Below the pieces are notes generated by a model. It was given only the letters and a program-made list of their open reading frames with translations. It did no database searches and was not told the DNA's origin. A stretch of DNA of 64,000 bases from Paenarthrobacter ureafaciens (lineage in GTDB: Bacteria; Actinomycetota; Actinomycetes; Actinomycetales; Micrococcaceae): the NCBI RefSeq assembly GCF_004028095.1, contig NZ_SBHM01000006.1, positions 186,001 to 250,000 on the forward strand. Reading direction: 5' to 3'. The position numbers and the translations under genes are program-made. This document shows positions 26,959-36,617 of the stretch, piece by piece. Every line of letters starts with the position of its first letter. The first letter of the stretch is position 1.

Positions 26959-28296
26959 ATGAGCGACGGCCGGGAGTTGGTAACCACACCACCGGCCCTT
27001 GTGCTGTCCGATTTTCAGGACTCTCTCAGCACCGGCGTCATCAGCAAGGACCTGATAGATCAGCTTCGTGTTTTGGAGGATATGAAGTCGGCGATCTCGG
27101 CGTTGCAGGCCAGAATCGCGGTGGCTTTCGATCTTGCCCAGCGGCAGGAACAAGCCGACGCCGGAGTCCCGGCCAACGAACAAGGCCGCAGCACCGCTGC
27201 CCAGGTGGCCCTCGCCCGCCGTGAATCACCCAACAAAGGCTCCCGGCTCCTCGGCCTGGCCAAAGCCCTCGTCACTGAAATGCCACGCACGCTGGCCGCC
27301 CTCCATACCGGGAAACTCAACGAATGGCGCGCTACGCTCCTCGTCAAGGAAACTGCCTGTCTCTCCGCCGAGGACCGCTGCGCCGTGGACGGAGAACTCG
27401 CCGCGGACACCGGCACGTTCGACGGCGCCGGGGACAAAACCATCATCAGCACCGCCAGGGCAGCTGCCTACCGCCGCGACCCCCGCTCCATCACCCAACG
27501 CGCAGCCCACGCCGCCACCGAACGCCATGTCAGCCTCCGGCCAGCACCGGACACCATGACCTACCTCACCGCGTTGCTGCCAGTCGCCCAAGGAGTTGCC
27601 GCCTACAAGGCCCTGACCCAAGCCGCCGCCACTGCCCGCAGCAACGGAGACACCCGCACCAAAGGGCAAGTCATGGCTGACACCCTCACCGAACAACTCA
27701 CCGGCACACGGCACGGATACACCGGCATCGACCTGCATCTGATCATGACGGACCGCACCCTGTTCCAAGGCGACTCCACACCTGCACGCCTCACCGGCTA
27801 CGGCACTGTCCCCGCCGAATGGGCCAGGAACCTGCTCACCACCGAAAGAAGACCCACCGACCAAACCTCCGGCGGAGGGACAAGCAACCCGGATCCCGAA
27901 TTCAACATCTGGCTCCGGCGTCTCTACACCGCACCCGCGACCGGCGAACTCCTCGCCATGGACTCACGGGCCAGATTCTTTCCCGCAGGCATGCGACGCT
28001 TTATCGACACCCGGGACCACCTCTGCGCCACCCCCTACTGCGACGCGCCTATCCGCCACTACGACCACATCATCCCGTGGGCTTTAGGCGGCAAAACAAC
28101 CCTTGCCAACGCCGCAGGGCTCTGCGAGAACTGCAACCACACCAAACAAAACCCCGGCTGGGCCACCGCACCTGTCCCGGGGGCCAGACACAGCTTTCAC
28201 ATCACCACCCCGACCGGCCACACCTACCATTCCACCGCTCCGCCGCCACCGGGACACGAGGGCGTCAGCTCGCGGGATCGTACTGGAATTCCCTGA
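26959..28296 (+). CDS. DUF222 and HNH endonuclease domain protein
   Basis: 445 residues. DUF222 helical region (about 30-330) then an HNH motif near the C-terminus with 'CATPYCDAPIRHYDHIIPW', 'ALGGKTTLANAAGLCENCNH' and two zinc Cys pairs. This is a multi-copy family in actinobacteria, often dispersed like a mobile element; function not established. The 3' end overlaps the convergent YciI-like gene by 32 bases. Confidence 0.9.
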   Translation: MSDGRELVTTPPALVLSDFQDSLSTGVISKDLIDQLRVLEDMKSAISALQARIAVAFDLAQRQEQADAGVPANEQGRSTAAQVALARRESPNKGSRLLGLAKALVTEMPRTLAALHTGKLNEWRATLLVKETACLSAEDRCAVDGELAADTGTFDGAGDKTIISTARAAAYRRDPRSITQRAAHAATERHVSLRPAPDTMTYLTALLPVAQGVAAYKALTQAAATARSNGDTRTKGQVMADTLTEQLTGTRHGYTGIDLHLIMTDRTLFQGDSTPARLTGYGTVPAEWARNLLTTERRPTDQTSGGGTSNPDPEFNIWLRRLYTAPATGELLAMDSRARFFPAGMRRFIDTRDHLCATPYCDAPIRHYDHIIPWALGGKTTLANAAGLCENCNHTKQNPGWATAPVPGARHSFHITTPTGHTYHSTAPPPPGHEGVSSRDRTGIP

Positions 28297-28606
28297 GCTC
28301 TTGCGGACAGCGGCATGCCACAGCGATCTTTGCCGCCCACTCGATCGCATCTTCGCGGGACGGCAATTCCAGGACGGTGTACCCACCGTTGGGAACCGTG
28401 TGCCCAGGATACGTACCGGGCTCCACCATGCCATCGCCCGAGATCCGCACGGGTTCAATGTCTTCATTGATGCCGCCACCGAAGACGTAGACTCCTGCTG
28501 CTTTGGCTTCCTCGATGACGGCGTGGGCAGCATCAGCGACGGCTTGGAACTCCCCTTCCGGAATCATCATGGCTTCGCCGGGGAATGAGATCAGGTACTT
28601 GGTCAT
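28265..28606 (-). CDS. YciI/DGPF-like small protein
   Basis: 113 residues of the dimeric alpha-beta-barrel YCII-related type: 'TKYLISFPGEAMMIPEGEF', 'VYVFGGGINEDIEPVRISGDG' (first part 'VYVFGGGINEDIEPV') and 'GGYTVLELPSREDAIEWAAKI'. Related proteins are linked with ECF sigma factors, but none is nearby. ATG at 28606. Its 3' end overlaps the HNH gene on the other strand. Confidence 0.8.
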   Translation of the reverse strand: MTKYLISFPGEAMMIPEGEFQAVADAAHAVIEEAKAAGVYVFGGGINEDIEPVRISGDGMVEPGTYPGHTVPNGGYTVLELPSREDAIEWAAKIAVACRCPQELREFQYDPAS

Positions 28607-28661
28607 GGGGATCGCCTCCGTTCAACGTGCTCGGCAGCAGCTAGACGTCACTATCGAGCTT

Positions 28662-30008
28662 CTAGTCTTCTTCTTCGTCGCCTTGGTTCCGACGGCGCAG
28701 AACCCGACCCGAAAGGCCGTCGGTCAGCTTGTCTGAAATCGACTTTGTGCGTTCAAGAGTTTCATAGCCCACACGCCGAGCAGCTCCGACGCCTCCTGCT
28801 CCAGCTTCCAGAGCTCTATCCGTCACTAACCTGGCCCGACCAGCGGTTTCGACGCCCATACGCTGTACGGCGCTCGCCCCCTCGGCGCCAGTTTCGAGGG
28901 CTCTGTCCCGAAGCTCAGTTGCCGCCTCCGTCCATGTTTTGGCTTCCAATTCTTTGCGTACCTCTTGTAAACCGAGAGTCCCGTTGAAGTCAGTAACACC
29001 CACCGCAATCTGATTGCTGGAGAGAACAACGGCTCGACTGGTGGCAGGGTGCAACAACACTTTGGAATTTGCCGTCTGAGCCGATGTCTCCATTCTCGCC
29101 AGCAGGCGCTCTGAGCACTGCGATATCACCTTCAGGCGTTGGTCACGGGCAGCTTTCAAGCCGAGTCGATGCTCGTCGAGTTCCTCTGGCGAAGCGTCCA
29201 GCACCCGGTCGAGCTCAAGCACTGCGAGGGCATCTTGAAGTTGGAAGCACCGTGCCAGAACGGCCAGCCATTCCCTCACTTTGGGCTCAATTTCACTCAG
29301 TGTTTCGGCCAGGTCCCCTAGCTTGGTCTTGACCTCGATTTTTTCTGCGAGCGCATCGAGCTGACGAAGTGCATAACCTTGAGTGCTCTTAAGAGTTGCT
29401 GAAGTGGCTTGGACTTTTGACCAAGTGGTCTCTGAGACCCGACCCACGTGTTCCCGTATGGTCAGCGCCTCTTCGATCTCCATGTCTACTCCGATCATGG
29501 CAGCGAACACAGCGTCTTTCTGGGCCCGAAGCAGATCGTCGACTTTCCCCTCGATAGAGGCGAGGTAATCGGTGATTTCATCCATAGCCTGTTGCATAGC
29601 GATCTGGGACATGATGCCTGCAGCGCCAGAAAGTACTGCCGGATTGGTGATTATTGATCCAGGCACTTTCGCGAACTGGACTATCCCCTTGATTTGGCCG
29701 CCCTTTGCCTGCACGACCCCTAGACCGAGGCCCGTCGTCTTGCTTTGCATCAGCCCGTACCTATTTACGAGCTCGGCTGATTCCTTGGTCATCTTGACCC
29801 AACGGCCCGAACTAGCCGCGACTTCCGAGCCGGACTGAAGCACTCCAGCCGCAGTTCCCAAAGCTGTACTGAGGCGTTGAAGTCCGAGTTCCTTTGACTC
29901 AAGGCCTTCGGAGCTGAGGAACTTCTCGACGGCAGCCGGTTCGCCCAGCACAGCCAAACCGTCTCCATCACTGATCAGTTGAATCTCGCCATCCATGGGT
30001 ATCTCCAA
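28662..30008 (-). CDS. Unknown helical protein with hydrophobic hairpin and C-terminal repeats
   Basis: 448 residues, family not recognised. A short N-terminal module ('LISDGDGLAVLGEPAAVEKF') precedes a long helical body. A hydrophobic stretch at about 110-145 ('IITNPAVLSGAAGIMSQIAM') could insert into a membrane. A coiled region follows (about 150-320). The C-terminus (about 370-435) holds two or more imperfect ~28-residue repeats around 'DRALETGAEGASAVQRMGVET' split as 'DRALETGAEGA' and 'DRALEAGAGGV'. It ends in an acidic tail. Base composition is lower in GC than the housekeeping genes, consistent with transfer. Same strand as two following membrane/secreted proteins. Confidence 0.65.
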   Translation of the reverse strand: MEIPMDGEIQLISDGDGLAVLGEPAAVEKFLSSEGLESKELGLQRLSTALGTAAGVLQSGSEVAASSGRWVKMTKESAELVNRYGLMQSKTTGLGLGVVQAKGGQIKGIVQFAKVPGSIITNPAVLSGAAGIMSQIAMQQAMDEITDYLASIEGKVDDLLRAQKDAVFAAMIGVDMEIEEALTIREHVGRVSETTWSKVQATSATLKSTQGYALRQLDALAEKIEVKTKLGDLAETLSEIEPKVREWLAVLARCFQLQDALAVLELDRVLDASPEELDEHRLGLKAARDQRLKVISQCSERLLARMETSAQTANSKVLLHPATSRAVVLSSNQIAVGVTDFNGTLGLQEVRKELEAKTWTEAATELRDRALETGAEGASAVQRMGVETAGRARLVTDRALEAGAGGVGAARRVGYETLERTKSISDKLTDGLSGRVLRRRNQGDEEED

Positions 30009-30150
30009 GGCTTGTGTAGGTCTGCTGAGTGCCGCGAGAGCCGGCGGCTCCCCCTGCTTGCTGTGCCGTCATCAGTGTCCCGCATGATGATGCAAGGCAA
30101 TGCCCGCCACGCTGCAGCAAGCCGGTGCAACGTGGCGAGGGGAATGTGCC

Positions 30151-30759
30151 TTAGCCGGGGATCTGGATCCGTGCGGCCTCCCTCAGCAACGGATCGGAGA
30201 TCATCACCGTTGCAAGGCCCGGGGCAATATCGAAGGCGATGTTGCCCCGGGCCTTATCGCCGGGCAGAACCTCACCGGAGCCCAGTTGATTGTCGGCGAA
30301 GAGACTCATGTCTGCCTTCCTTCCTTCAGCATCCTTGGCCGAGAAGTAGAGGGGGTTGGAGTTCGTCTTGCCCGATTCAGTTTCCCAAAGCACATCCAAG
30401 AGCAGATAAGAGCCGTTCTTCGGCGCGGTCGCAAATGCCCCGGCGGTCACGGTGTCTGTGCGGACAGCGGAAACGATAGTGATTCTGGCGACATTGTCGT
30501 TGCCCAGCTTCACGGAGAAGGGAACGCCGACTGTCGGCGCAGCAGGGGCAGACGACGGCGGTGCTGGCGCGGCTGACGCCGCCGTGGAAGGGACGGAGCT
30601 GGAATCCGCTGCCTGCTTGCCGGTGCCGGAACAGGCGCCTAGGAGAATCCCCGCAACCAGAAGCCCCGCTGGGACAACGTAGCGCTTTTGCTTATGGAAC
30701 GGCCGAACAGCTGTTGCCTGGACGGCGGGCGAGACCGGTGCAAAGTTCTGGTTAGTCAT
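30151..30759 (-). CDS. DUF4352-like lipoprotein
   Basis: 202 residues from the ATG at 30759 (MTNQNFAP); a longer start would overlap the upstream gene. A hydrophobic segment ends in 'LLVAGILLGACSG', a lipobox with Cys at about residue 43. The N-region before it is long for a lipoprotein, so it may instead be membrane-anchored. An Ala/Pro/Ser linker leads to a beta domain with 'GSYLLLDVLWETESGK' and 'GEVLPGDKARGNIAFDI', typical of DUF4352 surface proteins. Follows the coiled-coil membrane protein in probable operon. Confidence 0.72.
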   Translation of the reverse strand: MTNQNFAPVSPAVQATAVRPFHKQKRYVVPAGLLVAGILLGACSGTGKQAADSSSVPSTAASAAPAPPSSAPAAPTVGVPFSVKLGNDNVARITIVSAVRTDTVTAGAFATAPKNGSYLLLDVLWETESGKTNSNPLYFSAKDAEGRKADMSLFADNQLGSGEVLPGDKARGNIAFDIAPGLATVMISDPLLREAARIQIPG

Positions 30760-30812
30760 GATGATGATGCCTTTCAGTGATGTGGTTTGGATGATGCTGC
30801 GTAATATTCCGG

Positions 30813-31472
30813 CTACTGTTTTTCCCACTTACCGCAGCGAGTCGAGTTGAAGTCCTGCCCTGTGGAGAGTGTGACTACTGGACGTCCGCCACCGGGGATA
30901 TCGTTCTCGATGATGTCGCTGCCGTTGCTGCCGCTGCGGTAGATCCCCCAGTAGCAGGTGGACCCCACCTCCGCCGCAGCCCGGTAGGTGCCGGCTTCGA
31001 TGTCGGTCCCCACAGTCCAGGTGCCGTCGCCTACAGTGCGTGCTGCCTTCGCCTTTTCGGCCCCGGTCACGGCGTCCTCACGGGCTTTGACCGCCGCCTC
31101 GGCCGTCTTCACGGCTCCATCGGCCTTGCCGACCTCGGTCTCCCTGGCTGCGACCTTGGACTCACGGGACGCGATGCCGTTCTCGAGAGTGTCGTACTTG
31201 CCCTTCACGGAGGCGTAACTGGAGAGTGCTGCGTCACGCTGAATCTCTACTGTGGCCTTATCGTCGGCCAGCGACTTATATGCCGTACTGTCTTTAGGCT
31301 CCGGCAACGTCGTTCCGAGCGCTGTTCCTCCGGCAAATACCACACCTGCGGCCACAAGCTGAACGGTAAGCTTCCAGCCTCGCTTGCTTGTCCGGGTAGG
31401 AGCATCGTCCCCGATTTGGGACACGTGCTCGTCATCGGGGATCACTGCCGGTGGACCTTCGACGTTCGACAT
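30813..31472 (-). CDS. Single-pass membrane protein with coiled coil and C-terminal beta domain
   Basis: 219 residues. Cytoplasmic N-terminus of about 30 residues, one membrane helix ('LTVQLVAAGVVFAGGTALG'), then a coiled coil (about 70-145, repeated 'AVKTAEAAVKAREDAVTGAE') and an external domain 'GDGTWTVGTDIEAGTYRAAA' with two Cys that may form a disulfide. This terminal domain is widespread in actinobacterial exported proteins. Divergent from the restriction-modification operon, sharing a 229-base intergenic region. Confidence 0.72.
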   Translation of the reverse strand: MSNVEGPPAVIPDDEHVSQIGDDAPTRTSKRGWKLTVQLVAAGVVFAGGTALGTTLPEPKDSTAYKSLADDKATVEIQRDAALSSYASVKGKYDTLENGIASRESKVAARETEVGKADGAVKTAEAAVKAREDAVTGAEKAKAARTVGDGTWTVGTDIEAGTYRAAAEVGSTCYWGIYRSGSNGSDIIENDIPGGGRPVVTLSTGQDFNSTRCGKWEKQ

Positions 31473-31701
31473 AGTTGCTCCTCATTCCTCAGCTCATGGG
31501 AGGTGGCGGGATACCTCCCCCAATGTGTGGTTTCCCACCACCACCACAGCCTCGGAATGCTGCTTTCGTGGCTGCATGGCAAAGCTACGGCGAATTACTC
31601 GTCAACTAGCTGGAGCTTCTGATATGGGGGGTTATCAATGGATCGAAGTGGCATGCGCCCGTTAGCAACTAGGCTGTGAACACCCGTCGGAAGGACTAGC
31701 A

Positions 31702-33759
31702 ATGGAAGCAACAGCGCGACCCCTACGCATGACGCTGTCGGATGTGGCAGCCCTTTCCCACGTTCAACGCCCCGTTGTCTCCATGTGGCGGAAGCGAAGC
31801 AGCGAAGGACCCTTGCCCTTCCCGGCGCCGGCGGAAGTTGCGAACGGCGTCGAACTCTTTGACGCAGACGACGTCACCTCGTGGCTGCAGGCCACCGGCC
31901 GAGGTAAGAATCCCGAGGCGATAAATGACGTGGCTGCCTATGCAAAACCAGTGCCCCTCACCGGCGAGTCAAAGGACAACCGCAAGATCTTCGAAGGCCT
32001 GACCGCACTACTCGCGTTGAAGGTCATTACCGGCCAAGTGTTGGGTAACAGAAATGCAACCGCTCTACTGGACGACGCCGACGAGGCTGACCCGGACGAT
32101 CTGTTCCTTTATTCCGAACTGGAGTCCTTGGGCGCCGCTCTTCAGGGGTTGGCCAGCTTCGCAGACAGATTGGCGGACAGCGCCTACAGCGCCCCAGCGG
32201 CGTTTGAGAAACTCCTGACCAACCGCTTCAAGGAGGGCCTAAGGGAGCATGCGGGCACGGCGCTGACCACTGCCGCCCTCAATCTCGTCGGAGCAACCGC
32301 CGTAGAGCTCGCTGCAACGCTCGACAGTACGCCCGTCTTCGTGGATGCCACTCCGGGCGGGAGCGACGTGATGCTGAGCATTGCCCAGCAGTTCGGCGAG
32401 AAGGGGTCGGTCACCTTCCTGGCAGCTGATCACGACGGCGGTGCCTCACGTTTGGCGCGTCGGCGGCTGGCGGTGCATGGTACGGACAGCGCGCCCGTCA
32501 GGGTTGACGCCAAAGGTGCCTTCGCCGTCACGGGCTCCGCCGTTCATGTGGCGCAATATCCAGCGCCCGGTGAACTTGAACTAGGCACAAAAGGCATCCT
32601 CTCGGGCATTGAGAACATCGTGCTGCAAATGGACGACTACCAGCGAGCCGTGGTGATCGCACCTTCCCGGGTCCTGACAGACCCTCTTGGCGGTGAAGCG
32701 GGCAACGTCCGCGCAGACCTGTTGCGGTCCGGGCGTGTGCGGGCAATTATTCGTCTCACTGTCGGACTCCTCCGGGCGAAACCGCGCGAGCCGCAAGCAT
32801 TGTGGGTGTTGGGGCCATCGTTTGCCGACGTACCCATTGCAGACCGGTGGACCATGGTCGCAGACCTTAGTACTGCCGAGTTGACTCTCGACGTGAGTCA
32901 GGACCTGATCAGTGATGTGGTTGCGTCCATGGGCGACCAGGCAACTATCCGAGCTCATTCCTTCCGTTTTGCCCGGCTCGTTAATACCCGGGCTCTGCTC
33001 GCCGGGGCGGGCGCTCTGGTCAGAGCACCGTCCAAGCGGACGCCGCTGGCTACATCCGGCGCCGAGACGGCTTTGCGCATCGACGACCTTGTCAGGAACC
33101 TTGGGCCAGGGACAGACGACCATGGGCTTCTAAGTGTTCAGCCTGTAGCTCACCGATCCGCCTCGACGCCAGCTTCAGTACAGGAACTCATGCGCTCCGG
33201 CCATGTGAAATACGCCAAAGGCATTCGGATCCAGGAAACGGACCTCAATACGACGGCGGGAAGCAGGATCATAGGCCGGGAGGAACTGCAGGACCAGCAC
33301 AACGCCAAGCCGCGCTTCGTCACCCTGATGGACTTCGCAGCCAACTACCCTGCTGGCCGGCTCACCGAGCCAGGAGACGTTGTCTTCTGCACCAGCCCAC
33401 GGCCCGCAGCGGTCGTTGACGCGGAGGGTGGCGCCGTCGTGGTCTTTCCAGCCCGAATCCTGAGGATTGACCAGGGTGACCCGGGCGGCCTGCTGCCCGC
33501 CGTCGTCGCCCGTGACATCAACAAGCTCCACCCGGCAGACAAGACCTGGCGCAACTGGCAACTGCGCCGCACGGGAGAAGCCCAACGCCAACCACTCAGC
33601 AACGCCCTTCAGCGGCTGCAACACGAGCAGGCCAAGGCCCTCGAACGACTCAAACAGCTTGAAGAACTCGCTACCCTGATTACGGACGGCGTAGCGGGCG
33701 GAAGCCTCACCCTGACAGACCCCATCTCCACCGCCGTACCAGAAGAAGGAACTAAATAA
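31702..33759 (+). CDS. HTH protein with degenerate HsdM-like core and HsdS-like C-terminus, first gene of type I RM operon
   Basis: 685 residues. An N-terminal helix-turn-helix (about 10-60, 'MTLSDVAALSHVQRPVVSMW') is followed by an HsdM-like helical region (95-200). A Rossmann region then replaces the methylase motif I by 'VDATPGGSDVM' (about 214) and has no NPPF motif IV. 'IIRLTVGLLRAKPREPQALWVLGP' (second half 'REPQALWVLGP') parallels the HsdM segment after motif IV. The C-terminal ~190 residues look like half an HsdS: a TRD-like domain ('YPAGRLTEPGDVVFCTSP') and a final coiled coil. So it is probably catalytically inactive and may bind DNA or regulate. Its stop overlaps hsdM by one base (TAATG). 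Confidence 0.8.
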   Translation: MEATARPLRMTLSDVAALSHVQRPVVSMWRKRSSEGPLPFPAPAEVANGVELFDADDVTSWLQATGRGKNPEAINDVAAYAKPVPLTGESKDNRKIFEGLTALLALKVITGQVLGNRNATALLDDADEADPDDLFLYSELESLGAALQGLASFADRLADSAYSAPAAFEKLLTNRFKEGLREHAGTALTTAALNLVGATAVELAATLDSTPVFVDATPGGSDVMLSIAQQFGEKGSVTFLAADHDGGASRLARRRLAVHGTDSAPVRVDAKGAFAVTGSAVHVAQYPAPGELELGTKGILSGIENIVLQMDDYQRAVVIAPSRVLTDPLGGEAGNVRADLLRSGRVRAIIRLTVGLLRAKPREPQALWVLGPSFADVPIADRWTMVADLSTAELTLDVSQDLISDVVASMGDQATIRAHSFRFARLVNTRALLAGAGALVRAPSKRTPLATSGAETALRIDDLVRNLGPGTDDHGLLSVQPVAHRSASTPASVQELMRSGHVKYAKGIRIQETDLNTTAGSRIIGREELQDQHNAKPRFVTLMDFAANYPAGRLTEPGDVVFCTSPRPAAVVDAEGGAVVVFPARILRIDQGDPGGLLPAVVARDINKLHPADKTWRNWQLRRTGEAQRQPLSNALQRLQHEQAKALERLKQLEELATLITDGVAGGSLTLTDPISTAVPEEGTK

Positions 33760-35387
33760 TGCCCCCGAAAGCCAAGGTGGACCTCGCCCCGTCCACTATG
33801 AAGGAACTCAAGGACACACTCTGGAAAGCGGCGGACAAGCTTCGCGGCTCGATGGATGCGTCACAGTACAAGGACGTAATCCTTGGGCTGGTGTTCCTTA
33901 AGTACGTGTCGGACGCGTTCGAGGAACGTCGCGAACAGATTCAGGCTGAGCTGGAAGCCGAAGGACTCAACGAAGAGCAGATCAGCCAGCTCATCGACGA
34001 TGTGGACGAGTACACCGGACGCGGCGTGTTCTGGGTAGCACCACGCGCGCGCTGGACCTACCTTGCAGAGAACGCCAAGGGCCTGCCTGCAGCCATGGGC
34101 GAGCACCCGAAGTCCGTTGGCCAGCTCATCGACGAGGCCATGGACATGATCATGATGGACAACAAGTCCCTGGCCGCGACGCTCCCCAAGATCTACAACA
34201 GGGACAATGTGGACCAGCGCCGCTTGGGCGAGTTGCTGGACCTGTTCAACTCCGCGCGGTTCACGGGTCAGGGTGCCAGCAAGGCACGCGACCTCCTCGG
34301 AGAGGTGTACGAATACTTCCTGGAAAAGTTCGCAAAGGCCGAGGGTAAGCGCGGCGGGGAGTTCTACACGCCGGCCGGCGTAGTCCGCGTACTCGTGGAA
34401 GTACTGGAACCGCACCGTGGGCGCGTGTATGACCCCTGCTGTGGTTCGGGCGGCATGTTCGTCCAAGCCGAGAAGTTCCTCGAGGCCCACAACATGGAGG
34501 GCTCGGACATTTCCGTCTACGGCCAGGAGCTCAACGAGCGCACCTGGCGGATGGCCAAGATGAACCTCGCCATTCACGGCCTCAACGCCAACTTGGCCTC
34601 GCGATGGGGCGACACCTTCGCCCGCGATCAGCACCCGGAGCTGACGGGCAACAACGGCGCGGACTTCATCATGGCCAACCCGCCGTTCAACATCAAGGAC
34701 TGGGCCCGCTCCGAGTCCGATCCGCGCTGGAAGTACGGCGTTCCCCCTGCCGGCAACGCCAACTACGCCTGGATTCAGCACATCATTTCCAAACTGGCAC
34801 CCGGCGGCAGCGCCGGCGTGGTCATGGCCAATGGCTCCATGTCATCCAACTCCGGCGGCGAAGGCGAGATCCGCGCCCAGTTGGTGGAGGCCGACCTCGT
34901 CTCCTGCATGGTTGCCCTGCCCACCCAGCTATTCCGTAGCACCGGCATTCCGGTGTGCACGTGGTTCTTCGCCAGGGACAAGACCGCGGGTCCGCGCGGC
35001 TCGGTGGATCGGACTGGTCACGTACTCTTCATCGACGCGCGGAACCTTGGCCACATGGTGGACCGCGCCGAGCGTGCCCTGTCCGACGAGGACATCGCCA
35101 AGATCGCCAACACCTACCACTCGTGGCGTGGCACCGCCTCCGCCGTTGAGGCTGGGCTGACGTACGACGACGAAGCGGGCTTCTGCTACTCTGCTTCACT
35201 TGCGGAGATCAAGGCCGCGGACTATGCGCTGACGCCCGGACGGTATGTCGGCGCAGCTGAGGTTGAGGACGACGGCGAGCCGATCGAGGAGAAGATCGCA
35301 CGGCTCTCGAAGGAACTGTTTGAGCAGTTTGAAGAAGCCGAGCGGTTGGCTGCTGTTGTGCGCGAGCAGTTGGGGAGGGTCTCGTGA
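33759..35387 (+). CDS. hsdM: HsdM, type I restriction-modification methyltransferase subunit
   Basis: 542 residues. Helical N-terminal domain 'LKDTLWKAADKLRGSMDASQ' (about 14-33) contacts DNA and HsdS; SAM motif I is 'YDPCCGSGGMFV' near residue 223; catalytic motif IV is 'NPPFN' near 307. This gives N6-adenine methylation with HsdS specificity. All catalytic motifs are intact. The stop overlaps the hsdS GTG start by 4 bases (GTGA), indicating coupled translation. Confidence 0.95.
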   Translation: MPPKAKVDLAPSTMKELKDTLWKAADKLRGSMDASQYKDVILGLVFLKYVSDAFEERREQIQAELEAEGLNEEQISQLIDDVDEYTGRGVFWVAPRARWTYLAENAKGLPAAMGEHPKSVGQLIDEAMDMIMMDNKSLAATLPKIYNRDNVDQRRLGELLDLFNSARFTGQGASKARDLLGEVYEYFLEKFAKAEGKRGGEFYTPAGVVRVLVEVLEPHRGRVYDPCCGSGGMFVQAEKFLEAHNMEGSDISVYGQELNERTWRMAKMNLAIHGLNANLASRWGDTFARDQHPELTGNNGADFIMANPPFNIKDWARSESDPRWKYGVPPAGNANYAWIQHIISKLAPGGSAGVVMANGSMSSNSGGEGEIRAQLVEADLVSCMVALPTQLFRSTGIPVCTWFFARDKTAGPRGSVDRTGHVLFIDARNLGHMVDRAERALSDEDIAKIANTYHSWRGTASAVEAGLTYDDEAGFCYSASLAEIKAADYALTPGRYVGAAEVEDDGEPIEEKIARLSKELFEQFEEAERLAAVVREQLGRVS

Positions 35388-36535
35388 TCGACTGGTGTCA
35401 GGTGAAACTTGGCGACATCGCGGACGAAGTGACTGTGGGACATGTTGGATCTATGGTCCACGAGTATCGCTCCGAGGGAATCCCATTGTTACGTTCCCAG
35501 AACGTACTCCCTCACGACTTCGACCTTAAGGATGTCAAATACATCGACCGTGACTTCCATGCCCGACTAAAAAAGTCGGCACTCCGACCCGGCGATGTAG
35601 TCACGGTTAGAACGGGCAAGCCCGGGGCAACGGCTGTGGTCCCTATGCACTGGGCGGAGGCAAACTGTTCAGACTTAATCATTACGAGACCAGGTAGCGA
35701 AATCAACGCCTATTGGCTGAGTTACTACATCAACAGCGTTGCAGCGGGTTATATAAACTCACAATTAGTCGGTGCAGTCCAACAGCACTTCAATGTGGGC
35801 GCGGCAAAGAACATTATGCTGAACCTTCCCCCATTGCACGAACAACAGGCCATTGCTGAGGCGCTGGGGGCACTCGACGACAAGATCGCCGCCAACACCA
35901 AACTCGTTTCCTTGGTGGACGATCATATGGGTCTTGAATACTCAGCCGCTGTCCTTGGGTCGGCTTCAGCTTCGCACCTCAACGAGGTTGCAGAATTTCA
36001 CAATCGGAAGCGAGTCCCCCTATCTTCTCGTGAACGCGAGCAACGGCCCGGCGACGTGCCGTACTACGGCGCCAGCGGAGTCTTTGGCACAGTCGACACA
36101 GCAATTTTCGATGAGCCGTTAGTTCTGGTGGGAGAGGACGGCACTGTGATCAACGGCGACGGAACCCCCGTATGCCAGTACATTTGGGGGCCAGCGTGGG
36201 TCAACAACCATGCACATGTATTGACAGGCAAAGGAATTTCGACTGAATTGCTCTTTCTCGCCATAAAGCGAACGCAGGTTATTACTTTGGTCACGGGAGC
36301 AGTCCAGCCAAAGATCAACATGGGTAACCTGAAGCGGCTGACGCTGGAGACTCCATCAGTGGACAGGCTCGGCCGCTTGGAGCAAATCGTGAAGACGGAG
36401 ACTGCAGTAAAGCGCGCCGCAATTGAAGAGAGCCGAACTCTCGCTGCCACTCGCGACGTCCTCCTCCCCCAACTCATGTCCGGCAAGCTTCGAGTCAAAG
36501 AGGCTCAGAAAGTTCTTGAAGACGTCAGGGTGTAG
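35384..36535 (+). CDS. hsdS: HsdS, type I restriction specificity subunit
   Basis: 383 residues with two target-recognition domains and two conserved helices. TRD1 about 5-150 ('GIPLLRSQNVLPHDFDLKD'), central helix with 'LPPLHEQQAIAEALGALDDK', TRD2 about 185-340 ('DVPYYGASGVFGTVDTAIFD'), then a C-terminal helix. It decides the bipartite DNA target of both methylation and cleavage. The TRD-coding stretches are visibly more AT-rich than hsdM and hsdR, as expected for exchanged specificity modules. Start is GTG within the hsdM stop. Confidence 0.93.
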   Translation: MIDWCQVKLGDIADEVTVGHVGSMVHEYRSEGIPLLRSQNVLPHDFDLKDVKYIDRDFHARLKKSALRPGDVVTVRTGKPGATAVVPMHWAEANCSDLIITRPGSEINAYWLSYYINSVAAGYINSQLVGAVQQHFNVGAAKNIMLNLPPLHEQQAIAEALGALDDKIAANTKLVSLVDDHMGLEYSAAVLGSASASHLNEVAEFHNRKRVPLSSREREQRPGDVPYYGASGVFGTVDTAIFDEPLVLVGEDGTVINGDGTPVCQYIWGPAWVNNHAHVLTGKGISTELLFLAIKRTQVITLVTGAVQPKINMGNLKRLTLETPSVDRLGRLEQIVKTETAVKRAAIEESRTLAATRDVLLPQLMSGKLRVKEAQKVLEDVRV

Positions 36536-36617
36536 ATGCCCGGCCCCATGATTGTACGAGCCGGGCATGCACTCCAAAAGAAGACCATTGAAAAGAGATA
36601 AAATTGGGGAAATCAAG

